From positions 1-64,000 of the forward strand of contig NZ_JANKOF010000004.1 in the NCBI RefSeq assembly GCF_024655565.1: DNA of 64,000 nucleotides, given 5' to 3'. Made by a program: the position numbers and the translations under genes. The notes under the pieces were generated by a model that saw nothing but the letters and a program-made list of their open reading frames with translations, had not been told where the DNA came from and ran no database searches. The stretch is from Nitratireductor sp. ZSWI3. GTDB taxonomy: Bacteria; Pseudomonadota; Alphaproteobacteria; Rhizobiales; Rhizobiaceae. Below, one piece after another: positions 60,700-64,000 of the stretch (within the stretch, counting starts at the first letter, position 1; each line of letters begins with the position of its first letter).

Positions 60700-61097
60700 T
60701 GGACGACAATCCTTTTGTTGATTTCGGATTTGCCGAACTCTCGGGGCGCAGGACGAGTAACGCGCGCTGGGTTCAGGTTCGCGTCACGTTTTAACGAACT
60801 GGGTCGGGACCCCGTTACCCTAATCTTGTCGACTTATTGCCCATTCCTCTGGTCAGTGAAGAACTTCTGCAGGAGCGCGCCCGCGGTGGTGCCTGAAATT
60901 CTCAAGTAGCGTGCTTTTAAGGCAAGAGATGTGAGAGTCGGATCATCGAAGTTGGTGCTGCGTCGTTGCGGGTGCGGAGCTAGAGCCTGACCTGCTATTG
61001 GCATCCACTATGGCTATCTGCGTCGTTCGCTACTATCAGCATCTATCGCCTGGCACTTCTCGCGCACCTCGCCGTTCCCCGCCGCATCTACGACCCG
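60700..61097. other. 398-bp gap between the accessory region and guaA
   Basis: No intact gene or RNA is visible. A leftward stretch at about 60825-60905 could encode GTTAGALLQKFFTDQRNGQ and a stop, looking like a protein C-terminus, but I cannot assign it. This gap is the boundary between accessory and core-type genes. Confidence 0.4.
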
Positions 61098-62657
61098 TCA
61101 CTCCCACTCGATCGTCCCGGGAGGTTTCGAGGTCACGTCGTAGACGACGCGGTTTATGCCTTTGACCTCGTTGATGATGCGGGTTGCGGCGCGGCCGAGG
61201 AATTCCATGTCGTAATGGTAGAAATCAGCCGTCATGCCGTCGACGGAGGTCACGGCGCGCAGCGCGCAGACATATTCATAGGTGCGCCCGTCTCCCATCA
61301 CGCCGACCGTCTGGACAGGCAACAGCACGGCGAAGGCCTGCCAGATGGCGTCGTAGAGGCCGGCCTTGCGGATCTCGTCCAGGTAGATCGCGTCGGCGGC
61401 GCGCAGGATGTCGAGCTTCTCGCGCGTCACGCCGCCGGGGCAGCGGATGGCGAGGCCCGGGCCGGGGAACGGATGACGGCCGATGAAATGATCCGGCAGG
61501 CCGAGCTCGCGGCCCAGGACGCGGACCTCGTCCTTGAAGAGCTCGCGCAAGGGCTCGACCAGGCTCATCTTCATGCGCTCGGGCAGGCCACCCACATTGT
61601 GGTGCGACTTGATCGTCACCGAAGGGCCGCCGGTGAAGGAGACGCTCTCGATCACGTCGGGATAGAGCGTTCCCTGGACCAGGAAATCGGCGCCGCCGAG
61701 TTTGCCCGCCTCTTCCTCGAAAACCTCGATGAACAGACGGCCGATGGTCTTGCGCTTCTTTTCCGGGTCGCTCTCGCCCTCCAGCGCGCCGATGAAGCGG
61801 TCGGAAGCATCGACCAGGACGAGCGGCAGATTGTAGTGCTCGCGGAACATGGCAACGACGTCCGCCGCCTCGTTCTTGCGCATCAGCCCGTGGTCGACCA
61901 GGATGCAGGTGAGCTGGTCGCCGACCGCCTCATGCGTCAGGAGCGCGGCGACGGAGGAATCGACACCGCCCGAAAGCGCGCAGATCACCTTGCCGGTGCC
62001 CACCTGCCTGCGGATCGCTTCCACCGCCTGCTCGCGGTAGGCGGCCATGGTCCAGTCGCCGGTGAGGCCGGCGATGTTGTGCACGAAGTTCGACAGGAGC
62101 CGCGCCCCGTCCGGCGTGTGCACCACTTCCGGGTGGAACTGCACGCCGTAATAACGACGCGCCTCGTCGGCGATCGCCGCGAAGGGTGCGCCCGTCGACG
62201 TGCCGACGACGCGGAACCCCGGCGGCAGGGCCGTCACGCGGTCGCCATGGCTCATCCAGACCTGATGGCGGGTGCCCTTTGCCCAGACACCGTCGAACAG
62301 CGCGCACTCGTCCTCGATCTCCAGGAAGGCCCGGCCGAACTCGCGATGGTCGCTGCCTTCCACCTTGCCGCCGAGCTGGGCGCACATGGTCTGCTCGCCA
62401 TAGCAGATGCCGAGAACCGGCAAGCCCGATTCGAAGATCACGTCCGGGGCGCGTGGACTGCCGATATCGACCGTCGAGGCCGGACTGCCCGAAAGGATGA
62501 CCGCCTTCGGCTTCAGGCGCCGGAACGCCTCGTCAGCCGACTGGAACGGCGCGATTTCGCAATAGACCCCGGCTTCGCGCACGCGCCGCGCAATGAGCTG
62601 CGTGACCTGGCTGCCGAAGTCGACGATGAGAACGGTGTCGGGATGGGATGTCGTCAT
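61098..62657 (-). CDS. guaA: GMP synthase (glutamine-hydrolysing)
   Basis: A 519-residue protein at normal length. The glutamine amidotransferase domain (1-200) has Cys in [16 protein letters not shown] and His/Glu in [10 protein letters not shown]. The ATP-pyrophosphatase domain has the P-loop [19 protein letters not shown]. The C-terminal dimer domain ends [21 protein letters not shown]. It converts XMP to GMP with glutamine in purine synthesis. A housekeeping gene; its 3' end faces the accessory region. Confidence 0.98.
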   Translation of the reverse strand: MTTSHPDTVLIVDFGSQVTQLIARRVREAGVYCEIAPFQSADEAFRRLKPKAVILSGSPASTVDIGSPRAPDVIFESGLPVLGICYGEQTMCAQLGGKVEGSDHREFGRAFLEIEDECALFDGVWAKGTRHQVWMSHGDRVTALPPGFRVVGTSTGAPFAAIADEARRYYGVQFHPEVVHTPDGARLLSNFVHNIAGLTGDWTMAAYREQAVEAIRRQVGTGKVICALSGGVDSSVAALLTHEAVGDQLTCILVDHGLMRKNEAADVVAMFREHYNLPLVLVDASDRFIGALEGESDPEKKRKTIGRLFIEVFEEEAGKLGGADFLVQGTLYPDVIESVSFTGGPSVTIKSHHNVGGLPERMKMSLVEPLRELFKDEVRVLGRELGLPDHFIGRHPFPGPGLAIRCPGGVTREKLDILRAADAIYLDEIRKAGLYDAIWQAFAVLLPVQTVGVMGDGRTYEYVCALRAVTSVDGMTADFYHYDMEFLGRAATRIINEVKGINRVVYDVTSKPPGTIEWE

Positions 62658-62695
62658 GGCGAGCCTTTAATGAAACAGCGAACGCTTCGCAACCT

Positions 62696-63172
62696 CTATC
62701 GGGGCTCGCCAACGGATTTCTTCCCCTCATCGGCTTCCAGAAGCATGGCGAGAGCCGCTTTCAGCGCCGCAAGCCCATCTTCGCCGAGCACATGGCGATA
62801 CTCGTCCTCGATCTCAAGCTTCAGGCGGTTGGCATCGCGCAGCGCCGCGCGGCCCTTTTCCGTGTGACGGACGATTCGCGCGCGCCGGTCGCGCGGATCG
62901 GCATCGCGATAGAGAATGCCCTCCGCTTCCAGGCCGTCGACAAGCTGCTGGACCGCCTGCTTCGAGATCCCCATGCGCTCGATCAGCGCCGATTGCGCCG
63001 TTCCCGCCCGTCCGACATGGCCGAGCAGCGCCGCCCGTGCATCCGTCATCCAGGCATGTCCGGCCGCCTGCATGGCGGCAACGAACGCCTGCTGCCAGGC
63101 ATGGCTGGCCCTCCAGAGCGACCAGCCGACATGGTCCGGCCAGCCGGGTTTTTCGTCAAGATCCTTGACCAT
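62696..63172 (-). CDS. MarR-family transcriptional regulator
   Basis: A 158-residue protein. The winged HTH is TAQSALIERMGISKQAVQQL with VDGLEAEGILYRDADPRDRR and ARIVRHTEKGRAALRDA, the wing with conserved D-R-R. It is 38 bp upstream of guaA on the same strand. A palindrome lies in the intergenic space before it (63195-63209), suggesting autoregulation and control of the small divergent gene. Confidence 0.9.
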   Translation of the reverse strand: MVKDLDEKPGWPDHVGWSLWRASHAWQQAFVAAMQAAGHAWMTDARAALLGHVGRAGTAQSALIERMGISKQAVQQLVDGLEAEGILYRDADPRDRRARIVRHTEKGRAALRDANRLKLEIEDEYRHVLGEDGLAALKAALAMLLEADEGKKSVGEPR

Positions 63173-63194
63173 TGATCACCACCCTTCTATCAAG

Positions 63195-63209
63195 GTCAAG
63201 CTACTTGAC
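63195..63209. promoter_or_regulatory. MarR-type palindrome GTCAAGCTACTTGAC
   Basis: A perfect 6-3-6 palindrome 23 bp before the MarR start and 46 bp before the start of the divergent gene at 63256. Confidence 0.6.
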
Positions 63210-63255
63210 TTTCAAGCCGCCCGCCAGCGGGCAGCACGAACAATGGAGAAACGGC

Positions 63256-63573
63256 GTGACCATTCTTTCCAGAGACGTCCTCCAGCACATCCTTCCCGGC
63301 ACCACCCATATTATCGAGCGCGGCGGCAAGGACGCCTATGTCTATCTGGCCCGCGACGGCACCGGTCACATGCTGCTCGACACGGGCGAGGCGCGCACGG
63401 GGCGCTGGCGCCTGCTCGACGATGGCTACACGACGCAATGGGACGGCGGCCAGGCAGGCGACTGGATGCTCGATGCGTGCGATGAGGGGCTGTTCTACCG
63501 CTCGCGCGACGGTCGCCAGCGGCTAAAGATGCGCGGCATCCTGTTCGGCAATCCCCAAAACCCTCCCCGGTGA
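63256..63573 (+). CDS. Conserved-looking hypothetical protein
   Basis: About 105 residues. The GTG start at 63256 is supported by GGAG 7 bp upstream; an open frame begins at 63172 but would overlap the MarR gene and operator. The sequence TILSRDVLQHILPGTTHIIE with GHMLLDTGEARTGRWRLLDD and CDEGLFYRSRDGRQRLKMRG is rich in Gly, Asp and Trp and has no signal peptide or motif that I recognise. It is divergent from marR and convergent with the nucleosidase. Confidence 0.6.
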   Translation: MTILSRDVLQHILPGTTHIIERGGKDAYVYLARDGTGHMLLDTGEARTGRWRLLDDGYTTQWDGGQAGDWMLDACDEGLFYRSRDGRQRLKMRGILFGNPQNPPR

Positions 63574-63577
63574 GGAA

Positions 63578-64000
63578 TCAGAGTGCGACCGCCCCCTCGG
63601 CGAGCGCCGCCTCCAACCGGTCGACGGCCACAGCCAGCTTCTCGTCGATGACATGGAGATATTCGGTCCAGTCTCCGACATGGCACAGATCGGCCGCCCC
63701 GTCGGAGATGCCGCGCAGCGCCACCAGACCGACACCGAAGCGCTGGCAGGCGCGCAGCACCGCATAGGTCTCCATGTCGACCATGTCGGCATCGATGCCG
63801 TCATAGGCGGCACCGGAGACCACGTTGCCACCCGTCGACAGCGTCGCCTCGCTGATGCCGGGTATGCGGATCGGCAGAGGCACCGAGACCGGCAGGTCGA
63901 GAAACGGCGTCGCCCCTTTCTTGAAGCCGAGCGGCGAGGCGTCCATGTCGCGGTAGGAAACGGCCGTCGCCTGGTAGATCCCCGTCTGCTCGAGCCGGCG
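63578..64000 (-). CDS. Nucleosidase of the MTA/SAH phosphorylase-nucleosidase family (partial)
   Basis: The 3' part of a gene running off the right end of the window; the frame is open to 64000. The PNP_UDP fold signature is visible: ATLSTGGNVVSG, then the catalytic-type DADMVDMETYAVLRACQRFG and VALRGISDGAADL, where METY-VL holds the ribose-binding Glu and RGISDGA the Asp. This suggests 5'-methylthioadenosine/S-adenosylhomocysteine nucleosidase or a relative. Confidence 0.8.
   Translation of the reverse strand, partial: RRLEQTGIYQATAVSYRDMDASPLGFKKGATPFLDLPVSVPLPIRIPGISEATLSTGGNVVSGAAYDGIDADMVDMETYAVLRACQRFGVGLVALRGISDGAADLCHVGDWTEYLHVIDEKLAVAVDRLEAALAEGAVAL

Noticed and set aside
61215-62867. 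A 550-codon open frame opposite guaA
   Set aside because: The guaA reading frame is unmistakable and full length; the antisense frame is composition-driven.
1-64000. CRISPR array, rRNA, tRNA or prophage structural genes
   Set aside because: I looked for regularly spaced repeats, conserved RNA segments and phage motifs and saw none.

Overview
The window looks like an accessory, catabolism-rich stretch of an alphaproteobacterial chromosome or large replicon, most likely Rhizobiales/Rhizobiaceae-like. This is inferred from the gene families present: a TRAP carboxylate transporter under a FadR-type GntR regulator, PmtA-like methyltransferases, an ETF-beta-type lysine methyltransferase, an Atu4866-family protein and a guaA-marR block. 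Nothing in the window identifies a species. There are no rRNA or tRNA genes and no CRISPR array that I can see. Nine LysR-type regulators in 64 kb, most transcribed divergently from small oxidoreductase operons, dominate the layout.

Region 1 (about 1-16 kb) is a catabolic island. A decayed aldehyde dehydrogenase, an AHL-lactonase-like metallo-hydrolase and a beta-lactamase-fold esterase form one operon. Then come a carboxymuconolactone decarboxylase-like protein, a FadR-type GntR regulator, an aldo/keto reductase, two SDRs, a TRAP transporter (DctP-Q-M), a NIPSNAP protein, a 3-hydroxyisobutyrate dehydrogenase-like enzyme and an OsmC protein. Matching 11-bp FadR/FCD-type palindromes lie in three divergent promoters and suggest one regulon. 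A 270-bp MITE sits between gntR and an SDR. An MMPL exporter and its TetR regulator, with three matching operators, are inserted in the middle.

Region 2 (16-32 kb) holds two paralogous secreted beta-propeller genes, each divergent from a LysR gene and one coupled to a P460-type heme protein. It also holds a Tat-exported molybdenum hydroxylase with a PmtA-like methyltransferase, and a GlxA-type AraC regulator followed by an M24 metalloenzyme, a cysteine hydrolase, an alpha/beta hydrolase and an orphan Tat-exported peptide/opine-type binding protein.

Region 3 (32-37 kb) contains an ETF-beta-type methyltransferase, a small AraC/hydrolase/NTF2 cluster and a gene graveyard with an aminotransferase scrap and a frameshifted serine recombinase.

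Region 4 (37-54 kb) reads as GC-rich. It is a chain of LysR/AraC plus SDR, metallo-hydrolase, lipocalin-like, NTF2-like and DUF1330 genes, ending in a cytochrome c / 2Fe-2S / molybdopterin three-gene operon.

Region 5 (54-61 kb) has an SDR-TetR pair lying between inverted IS3-type ends, then a LysR-ALDH-CMD-AKR cluster that repeats the gene families of region 1, then a truncated SDR. Region 6 (61-64 kb) is conserved-looking core: guaA, a MarR regulator, a small hypothetical protein and a partial nucleosidase. The accessory DNA abuts the 3' end of guaA. Start sites were chosen from visible Shine-Dalgarno sequences and overlaps. Family assignments come from motif recognition only; no search was run.
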